NCBI GenBank assembly: GCA_903935585.1
Contig: CAIZSE010000081.1
Coordinates: forward strand, 1 to 47,255
Length of the DNA stretch: 47,255 nt
Source: an uncultured Burkholderiales bacterium
GTDB taxonomy: Bacteria; Pseudomonadota; Gammaproteobacteria; Burkholderiales; Burkholderiaceae_C
Direction: 5' to 3'
Shown here: piece by piece, positions 1 to 7,693 of the stretch
How the letters are laid out: the number at the start of each line of letters is the position of its first letter
How positions within the stretch are numbered: position 1 is the first letter of the stretch
Notes under the pieces: model-generated
The model's database searches: none
Told to the model about the DNA's origin: nothing
The model's input: the letters and a program-made list of their open reading frames with translations, nothing else
Translations under genes and position numbers: made by a program

Positions 1-1
1 G

Positions 2-772
2 GATGGCATCCACGTGCTCGATGTGGGGCAGGGTGACCAGGCTTGCGGCGAAACCGGTGATGGCCGCATGCTCGAGGCCGAAGAAATTCTGGAAGACCTG
101 GAGGCGTTCTTTTCGCCCAAGCTGCTGGCTGGCAAAGCGGTTTTGGTGACGGCTGGCCCCACTTATGAAGCCATTGATCCGGTCAGGGGCCTGACCAATT
201 TGTCGAGCGGAAAAATGGGGTTTGCCATTGCCCGCGCGGCCCGCATGGCGGGTGCCGAGGTGAGTTTGGTGGCCGGGCCGGTGCATTTGGCCACGCCCCG
301 AGGGGTTTCACGTGTGGACGTGCGTTCTGCGCGCCAGATGCTGGATGCAGTGCAGCAACAGGTGGGCACCGCCCAGGTCTTCATTTCGACGGCCGCCGTG
401 GCCGATTGGCGCCCTGCGACTGCGGCCGATCAAAAAATCAAGAAAGACGGCTCGGGCCAGACGCCACAACTTGGGTTTGTCGAAAACCCGGACATTCTGG
501 CGACTGTGGCCCACTCCCCCCGAGCGGTTGCGGGCGAGCTGTTCTGTGTGGGTTTTGCGGCCGAGAGCCACGACTTGCTGGCCCATGCCACGGCCAAGCG
601 TCTGCGCAAAGGTGTGCCCTTGCTGGTGGGCAACATTGGCCCCGCCACCTTTGGACAAGATGACAACGCCTTGCTGCTGGTGGACGAAAACGGTGCCCGT
701 GAATTGCCCCGCGCCAGCAAGCAGGAACTTGCCGTACAACTGATCGCCGACATTGCCCGGCGCCTGGCTTGA
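2..772 (+). CDS. coaBC: Bifunctional CoaBC, C-terminal part (5' end outside window)
   Basis: This gene makes 4'-phosphopantetheine in coenzyme A synthesis: CoaB joins cysteine to phosphopantothenate and CoaC decarboxylates the product. The reading frame is open from base 2, so the CDS is cut by the window edge. The first residues hold the end of the CoaC domain, with the conserved ACGETGDGRM stretch whose Cys acts in decarboxylation. The CoaB domain follows: TAGPTYEAIDPVR, NLSSGKMG, AAVADWRP, ENPDIL and the AKRLRKG...VGN region that binds CTP and phosphopantothenate. dut starts 45 bases downstream on the same strand, the usual dfp-dut neighbourhood of proteobacteria. Nothing looks broken; only the N-terminal flavodoxin-like half is missing because of the window boundary. 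Confidence 0.97.
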   Translation, partial: DGIHVLDVGQGDQACGETGDGRMLEAEEILEDLEAFFSPKLLAGKAVLVTAGPTYEAIDPVRGLTNLSSGKMGFAIARAARMAGAEVSLVAGPVHLATPRGVSRVDVRSARQMLDAVQQQVGTAQVFISTAAVADWRPATAADQKIKKDGSGQTPQLGFVENPDILATVAHSPRAVAGELFCVGFAAESHDLLAHATAKRLRKGVPLLVGNIGPATFGQDDNALLLVDENGARELPRASKQELAVQLIADIARRLA

Positions 773-817
773 TCGGCTTTTGAGTCGCGGGCCCCATTCA
801 CAGCTTCAGAACTTCAC

Positions 818-1267
818 ATGAACATTGATCTCAAAATCGTCGACGCCCGCATGCTCGAGCACCTGCCAGCCTATGCCACACCCGGCAGTGCAGGCCTGGA
901 CTTGCGCGCTTGTCTGGATGCGCCACTGACCCTGCAACCGAATGCCTGGCAGCTCGTGCCCACGGGCATTGCGGTGCACCTCAAAGACCCGGCTTATGCC
1001 GCCATGCTGCTGCCACGCTCGGGCCTGGGCCACAAGCACGGCATCGTGCTGGGCAATTTGGTCGGGCTGATCGACAGCGATTACCAGGGACAGTTGATGG
1101 TCAGCGCCTGGAACCGCAGCGATGTGGCCTTCACCATCGAACCAATGGAGCGCATCGCGCAGATGGTGATCGTGCCGGTGGTGCAAGCCACATTCCATGT
1201 CGTGACAGCGTTTGATGCACCCAGCGAACGCGGCGAGGGTGGTTACGGCTCGACCGGCAAGACCTGA
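818..1267 (+). CDS. dut: dUTP diphosphatase (dUTPase)
   Basis: The enzyme hydrolyses dUTP to dUMP and pyrophosphate, keeping uracil out of DNA and feeding thymidylate synthesis (thyA is at 28734-29573). It has 149 residues, the normal size of trimeric dUTPases. All five family motifs are visible in order: [45 protein letters not shown] and the C-terminal [11 protein letters not shown] arm that closes over the active site. The ATG at 818 gives a family-typical N-terminus. It lies just downstream of coaBC and converges on the FKBP gene, with only 20 bases between the two stop codons. Confidence 0.98.
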   Translation: MNIDLKIVDARMLEHLPAYATPGSAGLDLRACLDAPLTLQPNAWQLVPTGIAVHLKDPAYAAMLLPRSGLGHKHGIVLGNLVGLIDSDYQGQLMVSAWNRSDVAFTIEPMERIAQMVIVPVVQATFHVVTAFDAPSERGEGGYGSTGKT

Positions 1268-1291
1268 GCCAGGCCTGCGAGACAGGCTCAG
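1264..1291. repeat. Inverted repeat shared by two convergent gene ends
   Basis: Arms CTGAGCC (1264-1270) and GGCTCAG (1285-1291) are perfect 7-base inverted copies around a 14-base centre. They contain the stop codon of dut on one strand and of the FKBP gene on the other. There is no T-run on either side, so it is at best a weak bidirectional transcription end or an mRNA-stabilising hairpin. It could also be chance. Confidence 0.4.
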
Positions 1292-1821
1292 TGCAGGGTG
1301 GGTGCTGTGGGCTCGCCTTCGTCACCCACTTCAATTTTGAAAAACCCCGTGCCACAACTGCCGCTGCCAACCTCGGCTTCGGTGGGCTCACGCACCGATT
1401 CGACTTTCAGGTGCAAACGCAGCGCAATGCCCGACAGGGGGTGGTTGCCGTCCAGCACCACATGCTCCGGGTAGATCTCGGTCACGGTGTAAAGCACATT
1501 GCGGGGTGCATCAGGGTTGCAACCCTCGGGCAACGCTGCGCCCTCGATCGTCAGCCCCGGCTCCATGCCTTGGGGGAACAAGGCCAGAGGCTCCAGGAAC
1601 AGCAACTGTTCTTCAAAGTCGCCAAAGGCATCTTCGGGTTCCAGATGCAGGTCGATTTTGGCGCCGCGTTCGTGGCCTTGCAGGGCTTCCTCGATTTTGG
1701 GCAGCAGGTCTTTGCCGCCAATGAAGAATTCGACGGGCTCGTCCAGTTTGTCCAGAACTTCGCCCAGCGTGTCTTTGAGTGTCCAGGTCAGTGCGACCAC
1801 AGAAGGTGTCTTGATTTCCAT
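1288..1821 (-). CDS. FKBP-type (SlyD-like) peptidyl-prolyl cis-trans isomerase
   Basis: A predicted cytoplasmic prolyl isomerase and chaperone of the SlyD group, 177 residues. FKBP strands lie at about residues 1-60, with the long insert-in-flap region following. The family signature DGNHPLSGIALRL is at about residues 122-134. The SlyD-type metal-binding His/Cys-rich tail is absent; the C-terminus has only a GSGSCGTG stretch and an acidic end, so it is closer to the short SlpA/SlyD-like paralogues. No signal peptide is visible. It is transcribed divergently from the JmjC gene. A 10-base palindrome (GACAATTGTC, 1824-1833) sits directly before the start codon; its role is unknown. Family assignment is firm, the client proteins are unknown. 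Confidence 0.9.
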   Translation of the reverse strand: MEIKTPSVVALTWTLKDTLGEVLDKLDEPVEFFIGGKDLLPKIEEALQGHERGAKIDLHLEPEDAFGDFEEQLLFLEPLALFPQGMEPGLTIEGAALPEGCNPDAPRNVLYTVTEIYPEHVVLDGNHPLSGIALRLHLKVESVREPTEAEVGSGSCGTGFFKIEVGDEGEPTAPTLH

Positions 1822-1918
1822 AGGACAATTGTCTCAGTTTGGAGGCCACTTTTTGGCCACCATCGCTTTGAAATGTGGAGCCTCCTCATTTTTGACAAGG
1901 CCCTCGACTGGAACCCGA

Positions 1919-3058
1919 ATGAACATCGAACAAGCTTTGACCCTTCTGGGTGGCCTGACGCCCCAGCAATTCATGAAACGCCATTGGCAGAAAAAACCTT
2001 TGCTGGTCAGAAACGCCATCCCGGGTTTTGTACCCTGCCTCAACCGCACGGAATTGGTGGCGCTCGCGGGCCAGGAGGGCGTTGAATCGCGCTTGATCGT
2101 GGATTCGGCCAAAGGCTGGCGCATGAAGCACGGCCCCTTGGCCAAGCGCAGCTTGCCGCCTTTCAGTCAGAAGAAATGGACTTTTTTGGTGCAAGGCGTC
2201 GACTTGCACCATGACGGCGTGCACGCACTGATGCAGCAATTTCGATTTGTGCCCGATGCGCGACTGGACGATTTGATGATCAGCTTCGCCACCGATGGTG
2301 GCGGGGTGGGCCCGCACTTTGACAGCTACGACGTTTTTTTGCTGCAAGCCCACGGCCAGCGACGTTGGCGCATTGGCCGCCAGAAAGACCTCAGTTTGCA
2401 ACCGGGCGTGCCACTCAAAATTTTGCAAAATTTCGAAGCCGAAGAAGAATTCGTGCTCAACCCCGGTGACATGCTTTATTTGCCACCCAAATACGCGCAC
2501 GATGGCATTGCCGAAGGCGAGTGCATGACCTGGTCGATCGGCTTCAGGGTGCCCCAACAAGGCGAACTGGCCCGTGAACTGTTGCTGGGCTTGGCCGATG
2601 AAGCGTTTGACGGTCTGGGCGAGGCCCTTTACCGCGATCCGAACCAGCCTGCGGTCACGAGTCCTGCTGCCATTCCGGCTGCTTTGGTTGGCTTCGCGCA
2701 TCAAGTGGTCGAGAAAGCCCTTAAAAATCCAGACTTGCTGAACAGTTTGCTGGGCGAATACCTGACCGAGCCGAAATCGAATGTCTGGTTTGACGGCTCA
2801 GCAGCGCTTGCCCCTGATTTGGCGTCGGGTGTGCGACTCGATCGACGCACCAAAATGATGTACGACGATCGGCACATCTTCATCAACGGCGAAAGCTTCA
2901 GGGCGGGAGGCAAAGATGCTCGCATCTTGCGGCTATTGGCGGATAAGCGTGCTCTTGATGCTGCTTCGTGCGCTATTTTGAGTGATCCTGCCAAAGAAGC
3001 CCTGTTGGACTGGATGGCCGCTGATTGGTTAAAACCCCGTGAGGATATTCCCGTATAA
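1919..3058 (+). CDS. JmjC/cupin-type protein hydroxylase (RoxA/YcfD-like)
   Basis: A 379-residue Fe(II)/2-oxoglutarate-dependent oxygenase of the ribosomal oxygenase group. In E. coli the family member YcfD/RoxA hydroxylates an arginine of ribosomal protein L16. The iron-binding triad is visible: His133 and Asp135 in GPHFDSYDVF and His194 in LPPKYAHDGIAEG. The C-terminal part (about 230-379) is the expected helical dimer domain followed by a winged-helix-like end. The start at 1919 was chosen because MNIEQALTLLGGLTPQQF matches the family N-terminus. The frame stays open as far back as 1499, but that stretch overlaps the FKBP gene and is not protein-like. It is followed by an intergenic region with the promoter of the small lipoprotein. 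Substrate L16 is inferred from family only. Confidence 0.9.
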   Translation: MNIEQALTLLGGLTPQQFMKRHWQKKPLLVRNAIPGFVPCLNRTELVALAGQEGVESRLIVDSAKGWRMKHGPLAKRSLPPFSQKKWTFLVQGVDLHHDGVHALMQQFRFVPDARLDDLMISFATDGGGVGPHFDSYDVFLLQAHGQRRWRIGRQKDLSLQPGVPLKILQNFEAEEEFVLNPGDMLYLPPKYAHDGIAEGECMTWSIGFRVPQQGELARELLLGLADEAFDGLGEALYRDPNQPAVTSPAAIPAALVGFAHQVVEKALKNPDLLNSLLGEYLTEPKSNVWFDGSAALAPDLASGVRLDRRTKMMYDDRHIFINGESFRAGGKDARILRLLADKRALDAASCAILSDPAKEALLDWMAADWLKPREDIPV

Positions 3059-3100
3059 ATGGGCTTATTGAATGTTTCGCGTCAGGTTCTAGGTGGCGGT

Positions 3101-3130
3101 TAGACGCCGTACTAGGGAAAACGATATAAT
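3101..3130 (+). promoter_or_regulatory. Predicted sigma70 promoter of the small lipoprotein gene
   Basis: A perfect -10 hexamer TATAAT (3125-3130) is preceded, at 18 bases, by TAGACG (3101-3106), matching four of six -35 positions. Transcription would begin near 3137, giving a leader of roughly 100 bases before the ATG at 3241. The leader contains a stem-loop (3139-3168). Confidence 0.65.
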
Positions 3131-3138
3131 ACAGCGCT

Positions 3139-3168
3139 GAGACAAAAGAGCTCGAGTGCTTTTGCCTC
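3139..3168 (+). other. Predicted 5' leader stem-loop
   Basis: Right at the predicted transcript start, GAG-CAAAAG (3139-3148) pairs with CTTTTG-CTC (3159-3168) with one internal mismatch, closing a 10-base loop. A structure at the 5' end often protects an abundant short mRNA. That role here is inference. Confidence 0.4.
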
Positions 3169-3240
3169 GGTCCGAACAATCGTCAAGGTTGTTTTCGACA
3201 GTTTCCGGAAATTGTTTTCAACCCACAAGGAAAAATCATC

Positions 3241-3414
3241 ATGAACAAGTCCCTCGTTTTGGCCGCCATCATCGCTGCTGCTGCTTTGTCCGCTTGCGGC
3301 AAAAAAGAAGAAGCCGCTGCACCTGCTGCACCAGCACCTGCTGCGGCACCTGCTGCTGACGCTTCTGCTGCTCCAGCTGCAGCGCCTGCTGCTGACGCTT
3401 CTGCTGCCAAGTAA
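3241..3414 (+). CDS. Small Ala/Pro-rich lipoprotein (57 aa)
   Basis: A 57-residue protein with a classic lipoprotein signal: MNKSLVLAAIIAAAALSAC, lipobox LSAC with Cys19 as lipid anchor. The short mature part is Lys/Glu-rich at first (GKKEEA) and then almost only Ala, Pro, Ser and Asp. The tail contains a 12-residue tandem duplication (about 36 bases, copies starting near 3346 and 3382). A good ribosome site (AAGGA) precedes the ATG. The gene is a free-standing unit with its own promoter and a strong terminator (3451-3479), which suggests abundant expression. Such small lipoproteins could act as an envelope spacer, but no function is established and I do not recognise a named family. Confidence 0.85.
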   Translation: MNKSLVLAAIIAAAALSACGKKEEAAAPAAPAPAAAPAADASAAPAAAPAADASAAK

Positions 3415-3450
3415 TTGGTTGCCGCTTTCCCGGTTTGACCGGGGATGCAT

Positions 3451-3479
3451 AAAAAAACCCCGCTTTGCGGGGTTTTTTT
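3451..3479. terminator. Strong bidirectional intrinsic terminator
   Basis: The stem CCCCGC/GCGGGG has a three-base loop and is flanked by seven A on the left and seven T on the right. It can therefore terminate both the small lipoprotein transcript (plus strand) and the dapA-bamC transcript (minus strand, bamC stop at 3532). A second small hairpin, CCCGGT/ACCGGG, lies just upstream at about 3429-3443. Confidence 0.92.
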
Positions 3480-3531
3480 ATGGGCGACAGCCATTTGAGT
3501 TCGGCTTGTGCCCCTTGCAGACAGGGCGAAA

Positions 3532-4650
3532 TCAGCGCAATTCGTTGGCCAGCAGTTTCAAAATGCGCTCGGCATTGCCCGAAGTCTCGGGTTTTCCATT
3601 GGCATCCAGGACGCGAACGATGCTGCTGTCGTTGCCTTTTCCACTGAGGGTGATTCGGTAACGCGACAAAGGCGTCACCTCTTTTTTGCTGCTGAACATG
3701 CGGGCAAAAAATCCGGGCTCTTTGTCATTGGTGCTGCCAGGCGTCACATAGCGCACAAAATAGACGCCTTGGGTGCGGTCGCGGTCTTCCACTGTGAAGC
3801 CTGTCCGGTCGAGGGCTACGCCGATCCGACGCCAAGCGCGGTCGAGTGTGTCGTTGATCTGGATGGTGGCTTGTCCATCCACGGTGCTCACACTGGCAAC
3901 AGCCACGGGTGCAGCAGCGGCGCCGGCAGTTTTTGCAGTCTCCGCAGTGGCGCCCAGTTTGACCATGAGGCGGCGCAGGAATTCGATTTCGAGCTCGGCG
4001 TCGCTGGCCCGGGGTTGCCAGATGGTTTGTTCTTTTTGGGCGCTGGTGTAGTTTTCGACCATGCCGCGGTGGGTGATGTAGATCTCCACGCCACCTTGCG
4101 CGTTGCGCTCCATGCGGGTTCTGAACTTGTCACGCTCGCCACTAGAGTACAAAGAGTCCAGTATTTTGCCCAAGGTGCGGCGAATGATGTCTTGTGGAAT
4201 CTTGGCCCGGTTTTCAGCCCAATCGGTCTCCATGATGCCGATGTCAGGTGAGTCGGTGAGCAGGATGAATCCATTGCTGGTCCAAAACTCTCGCAGTGGC
4301 TCCCAGACCTTGTCAGCAGGTCTTGCCACCACCAGCCAGCGCTGGTTGCCTTGGCGTTCCATTTTTACATCGCCCAAGGTGTTGGCGGCGGTGCCTGCGT
4401 CTGCGACGCGTGTGCTGGCACTTTGAAAACCTGAAGCCGTGGCGGAATTGCTTTCAAGCGCATAACGCGAGTCTCTGCGCAACTGGCTCAGGTCGGGCGG
4501 GATCTCCAGCGTGGGGGCTTTGGCGGCACTTTTGTAGTCAATTTTGTCTTCTTCCAGAATCGAGCAGGCACTGACCAGAAGGGTCAGTGCTGCTGCAACG
4601 GCTGTTCGTTGCAAGGTGGAGCAAGACATGGAGCGATGGGACAATTTCAC
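3532..4650 (-). CDS. bamC: Outer membrane assembly lipoprotein BamC
   Basis: BamC (NlpB/DapX) is an accessory lipoprotein of the BAM complex that inserts beta-barrel proteins into the outer membrane. The 372-residue product starts at a GTG (4650) with AAGGA seven bases upstream. This start is 20 bases after the dapA stop and gives a good lipoprotein signal ending in LLVSAC. Upstream in-frame starts would overlap dapA. After Cys there is a short acidic segment, then two helix-grip-type domains (about 90-200 and 260-370), including the WLVVARPADKVWEPLREFW stretch. dapA-bamC is the same order as in E. coli, so co-transcription is likely. Transcription probably ends at the hairpin at 3451-3479. 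Confidence 0.92.
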   Translation of the reverse strand: MKLSHRSMSCSTLQRTAVAAALTLLVSACSILEEDKIDYKSAAKAPTLEIPPDLSQLRRDSRYALESNSATASGFQSASTRVADAGTAANTLGDVKMERQGNQRWLVVARPADKVWEPLREFWTSNGFILLTDSPDIGIMETDWAENRAKIPQDIIRRTLGKILDSLYSSGERDKFRTRMERNAQGGVEIYITHRGMVENYTSAQKEQTIWQPRASDAELEIEFLRRLMVKLGATAETAKTAGAAAAPVAVASVSTVDGQATIQINDTLDRAWRRIGVALDRTGFTVEDRDRTQGVYFVRYVTPGSTNDKEPGFFARMFSSKKEVTPLSRYRITLSGKGNDSSIVRVLDANGKPETSGNAERILKLLANELR

Positions 4651-4670
4651 AAGCAATCCTTCGATGGAAA

Positions 4671-5567
4671 TCAAATCAGGCCGCTGGCCTTGAGTGCGGC
4701 CTCAACCACCGGCCGCTGGGAATCAGACAGCTCGGTCATGGGCAAGCGCAATGTGGGGCCGCAAAGGCCCATGCGGTTCATGGCCCATTTCACGGGGATG
4801 GGGTTGGCTTCGACAAACAAATGTTTGTGAACCGGCAACAGCTGGAACTGGATGCGCATGGCTTCTTTGACGTCGCCACGGGTGGCTGCCTCGCACAACT
4901 CGTGCATCAGCCGCGGTGCCACGTTGGCGGTCACGCTGATGTTGCCTGCACCGCCGCACAGCATCAGGGCCACGGCCGTTGCATCGTCACCCGAGAAAAC
5001 GGCGAACGCTTTGGGCACATCCCGGATCAGCCATTGGGCGCGTTCAATGTTGCTGGTGGCTTCTTTGATGCCAATGATGCCGGGCACCTGGGCCAGGCGC
5101 AACACGGTGTCGTGCTGCAGATCGGCCACCGTTCGCCCTGGCACGTTGTACAGGATCACGGGCAGCCCGGGGACGGACTCGGCAATCGCCTTGAAGTGCT
5201 GGAACAGCCCTTCTTGCGTGGGTTTGTTGTAGTAGGGCACGACCTGCAGTTGGGCGTCGGCACCGACTTTCTGGGCAAATTTGGCCAATTCGATGGCCTC
5301 AGCCGTGGAGTTGGCACCACAGCCCGCAATGATGGGGATGCGTTTGGCGGCCTGCTCGACCGAGACGCGGATGATTTCGCAGTGCTCATCCACCGTGACG
5401 GTGGGCGATTCACCCGAGGTGCCCACCACCACAATGGCATCGGTTCCTTCGGCCACATGCCAGTCGATCAGTTTTCGCAAGGTGGCGTAGTCCACTTTGC
5501 CGTCTGCGAGCATGGGAGTGATCAGGGCAGGAATACTGCCTTTGATGGGGCGAAATTCTGTGGTCAT
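4671..5567 (-). CDS. dapA: 4-hydroxy-tetrahydrodipicolinate synthase
   Basis: First committed enzyme of the diaminopimelate/lysine pathway: it condenses pyruvate with aspartate semialdehyde. It has 298 residues, typical length. The TIM-barrel signatures are all present: GTSGESPTV (about 49-57), Tyr140 in LYNVPGRT, and the Schiff-base Lys168 in IGIKEAT. The ATG at 5567 gives the normal N-terminus. It is the first gene of a dapA-bamC unit. The 108 bases upstream, before the methyltransferase stop at 5676, contain a TAGAAT-like -10 on the minus strand (5600-5595), but I do not see a convincing -35. Confidence 0.98.
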   Translation of the reverse strand: MTTEFRPIKGSIPALITPMLADGKVDYATLRKLIDWHVAEGTDAIVVVGTSGESPTVTVDEHCEIIRVSVEQAAKRIPIIAGCGANSTAEAIELAKFAQKVGADAQLQVVPYYNKPTQEGLFQHFKAIAESVPGLPVILYNVPGRTVADLQHDTVLRLAQVPGIIGIKEATSNIERAQWLIRDVPKAFAVFSGDDATAVALMLCGGAGNISVTANVAPRLMHELCEAATRGDVKEAMRIQFQLLPVHKHLFVEANPIPVKWAMNRMGLCGPTLRLPMTELSDSQRPVVEAALKASGLI

Positions 5568-5675
5568 GTCCGAGGGTTCTGAGCAGAAAAAGCCATTCTA
5601 ACGAGTGCCGACCGGTTTATTCGCCCTGGCTGGGTGGAATGCCGCCTGAAGTGACCGGAAAAACCCGGGGCAGGT

Positions 5676-6221
5676 TCAATTTGCACGCAAAAGCCAACGC
5701 CCTGCAGCGGCTGTCGGCAGGGGCCGTACAGCGGCAATGCGCTGCACAAATCGGTCTGGCGGGGTCTCGAAGCCGTTTTCGTAGGCCACCGTGTGCAAAC
5801 CTTCTGTAGCCCGCAGCAGTTCGCCCGGTTGCAACAAAAAATCGGGCCGAGAAGGCTTGCCCACGGTCTCATTGCCTGCGGCAAAGGTCTCGTAAATCAG
5901 CACGCCACCGGGCGCAAGGCTTTGCACGATCTGCGGCAACAGCGGGCGCCACAGGTAGTGGGTCACGATCACGGCGCCATAGCTTTGCCCAGGGAAAGGC
6001 CAAGGCCCGTTTTCGATGTCGGCGCATGTGACATCGCCAAAAGCCTGCGCCAGGGCCACGGCATCGGGGTTGCGGTCCACCCCGCTGACCTCATGGCCCT
6101 GCGCGGCCAGCCAGCGCATGTGGCGTCCGGCGCCGCAAGCCACATCGAGCACGCGGCTGCCAGGGGCGATCAAGTGAGCCCAGCGTTGCAGCCAGGCGGA
6201 GGGGTTTTCGGTGCCGTGCAT
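5676..6221 (-). CDS. Class I SAM-dependent methyltransferase
   Basis: A 181-residue Rossmann-fold methyltransferase. Motif I is VLDVACGAGRHMRWL (about 24-38), followed by the acidic residue in GVDRNPDAV that binds the SAM ribose. A later ADIENGPWPF stretch and a THYLWRPLLP segment fit the TehB-like/small methyltransferase group. No signal peptide is present. It is the last gene of a minus-strand unit after the MFS transporter and a 39-residue membrane microprotein, whose stop lies 21 bases before this ATG. The methyl acceptor cannot be read from sequence. A role tied to the compound exported or imported by the transporter is only a guess from context. Confidence 0.88.
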   Translation of the reverse strand: MHGTENPSAWLQRWAHLIAPGSRVLDVACGAGRHMRWLAAQGHEVSGVDRNPDAVALAQAFGDVTCADIENGPWPFPGQSYGAVIVTHYLWRPLLPQIVQSLAPGGVLIYETFAAGNETVGKPSRPDFLLQPGELLRATEGLHTVAYENGFETPPDRFVQRIAAVRPLPTAAAGRWLLRAN

Positions 6222-6242
6222 GAAGTCGGGGTTTTTAAAAAA

Positions 6243-6362
6243 TCAGAAGCAAGACCACAACTGCTCGGACAGCATGATCACCACTTCCGGCTTGGCGTAA
6301 AGCCAGAACGTGAGGGCCAGGGCCGCCGCAAGCAGCAACCAACTTGTTTTGGGGATGTTCAT
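6243..6362 (-). CDS. 39-residue single-pass membrane microprotein, coupled to MFS gene
   Basis: A short frame starting at ATG 6362-6360, whose first bases overlap the stop of the MFS gene as ATGA, the usual layout of translational coupling. It encodes 39 residues starting MNIPKTSWLLLAAALALTFW. There is a basic N-terminus, one hydrophobic helix (about 8-22), then KPEVVIMLSEQLWSCF. It ends 21 bases before the methyltransferase ATG, so it fits exactly in a space that would otherwise be a 137-base gap inside an operon. It resembles small membrane proteins that sit with a transporter, but no family is recognised. Support comes from position, overlap and hydrophobic pattern only. Confidence 0.6.
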   Translation of the reverse strand: MNIPKTSWLLLAAALALTFWLYAKPEVVIMLSEQLWSCF

Positions 6363-7570
6363 GCTGGGGTGGGTGCGTGGCGGTGGATCGGGCTTTCACG
6401 AACCGGCAAGTTGACCAGTGCCGCAAAAACGCCCAGGCCGACCGCCAGATACCAGACGATGTCGTAGCTGCCGGTCTTGTCATACAGATAGCCCCCGAGC
6501 CAGACCCCCATGAACGAGCCGATCTGGTGGCTGAAAAAGATGAAGCCACTGAGCATGGACAAATGGGAGACGCCAAAAATCTGAGCCACGGCCGCATTGG
6601 TAGGGGGCACGGTGGACAACCAAAGCAAACCCATCACGGACGAGAAAATGTAAACGCTGGTGGACGTGAGCGGGGCCCACAGGAAAAGCACAATCGCTGC
6701 CGATCGCGCTGCGTAAATGAAGGCCAGGATATTTTTCTTGGCCATTTTCTGGCCCAGCGTGCCGGCGATGTAGGTGCCAAACACGTTGAACAGGCCGATC
6801 AGCGCCAGCGCATAGCTGGCCACCTGGGGTGCCAAACCGTGGTCTTTCAGGTAGCTGGGCATGTGAACGCCAATGAACACGATCTGAAAGCCGCAGACAA
6901 AATAGCCGGCCATCAGCAACTGAAAGCTCGGGTACTTGAAGGCTTCTTTCAAGGCCTGGCCAATCGTCTGGTCGCGCTTGACCTGACCTGGTGCGTTCAA
7001 GGCCGGTTCGCGCAGGCCCCAGGCCAGGGGAATGATCAACAAAGCCGCAGCTGACAAAATGACGAGTGCCGTCTGCCAGCCCATCTGGCTGATCAACAGG
7101 CCCTCGATGGGCACCATCAAAAACTGACCAAAACTGCCCGCCGCGGCCGCCACGCCCATGGCCCACGAACGGCGTTCGGCCGGCACATTGCGGCCAATCA
7201 CCCCGTAAATCACGGCGTAAGTGGTTCCGGCTTGGGCGGTGCCGATGATGACCCCGGTGAACAAGGCAAAGACCCAAGGGTCTGTGGCCCAGGCCATGCC
7301 GAAAAGGCCTGCGCCATAAATCAGGGCGCCCAGCACGATGACCCGAAATGCGCCGAACTTGTCGGCCACCATGCCGGCAAAAATGCCCATGAAGCCCCAG
7401 GAAATGTTCTGGATGGCCATGGCAAAAGCAAACTCTTCGCGCCCCCAGCCTTGTGCCTGGGTTATGGGTTGCAGCCACAGGCCAAAGCCATGGCGAATGC
7501 CCATGGACAGGGTGACGATGGCCGCGCCACAGGCCAGCAATTGGGTCAAGGAAAGGGGTTTGTGTTGCAT
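6359..7570 (-). CDS. MFS transporter (oxalate/formate-antiporter-like)
   Basis: A 403-residue secondary transporter with twelve predicted membrane helices and a central cytoplasmic loop (about 190-215, charged: PGQVKRDQTIGQALKEAF). The pattern SMGIRHGFGLWLQPIT at the first helix and the FAGMVADKFGAFRV loop between helices 2 and 3 are typical of the monocarboxylate/oxalate:formate branch of the major facilitator superfamily. The substrate is probably a small organic anion, by family only. It heads a minus-strand operon with the microprotein (ATGA overlap) and the methyltransferase, and is divergent from parE. Confidence 0.9.
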   Translation of the reverse strand: MQHKPLSLTQLLACGAAIVTLSMGIRHGFGLWLQPITQAQGWGREEFAFAMAIQNISWGFMGIFAGMVADKFGAFRVIVLGALIYGAGLFGMAWATDPWVFALFTGVIIGTAQAGTTYAVIYGVIGRNVPAERRSWAMGVAAAAGSFGQFLMVPIEGLLISQMGWQTALVILSAAALLIIPLAWGLREPALNAPGQVKRDQTIGQALKEAFKYPSFQLLMAGYFVCGFQIVFIGVHMPSYLKDHGLAPQVASYALALIGLFNVFGTYIAGTLGQKMAKKNILAFIYAARSAAIVLFLWAPLTSTSVYIFSSVMGLLWLSTVPPTNAAVAQIFGVSHLSMLSGFIFFSHQIGSFMGVWLGGYLYDKTGSYDIVWYLAVGLGVFAALVNLPVRESPIHRHAPTPA

Positions 7571-7693
7571 CGCCTGACTTTAACCAATCTGGCGATTGGA
7601 GGGGGTCGCGCAGATATCTCATCGCAAGCCTCAGCTTAAATCACTGTTGTTTCATCCAGTGAATGGCTGGAAATCCCACTACAATCCGCCACC

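Noticed and set aside
1499..1918. Upstream extension of the JmjC gene frame
   Set aside because: It overlaps the FKBP gene on the other strand and is rich in Ser/Arg/Pro with no family match. The family N-terminus starts at 1919.
6231..6245. T5A6 run near the methyltransferase start as a terminator
   Set aside because: No G+C-rich stem precedes it; it lies inside a tight operon.
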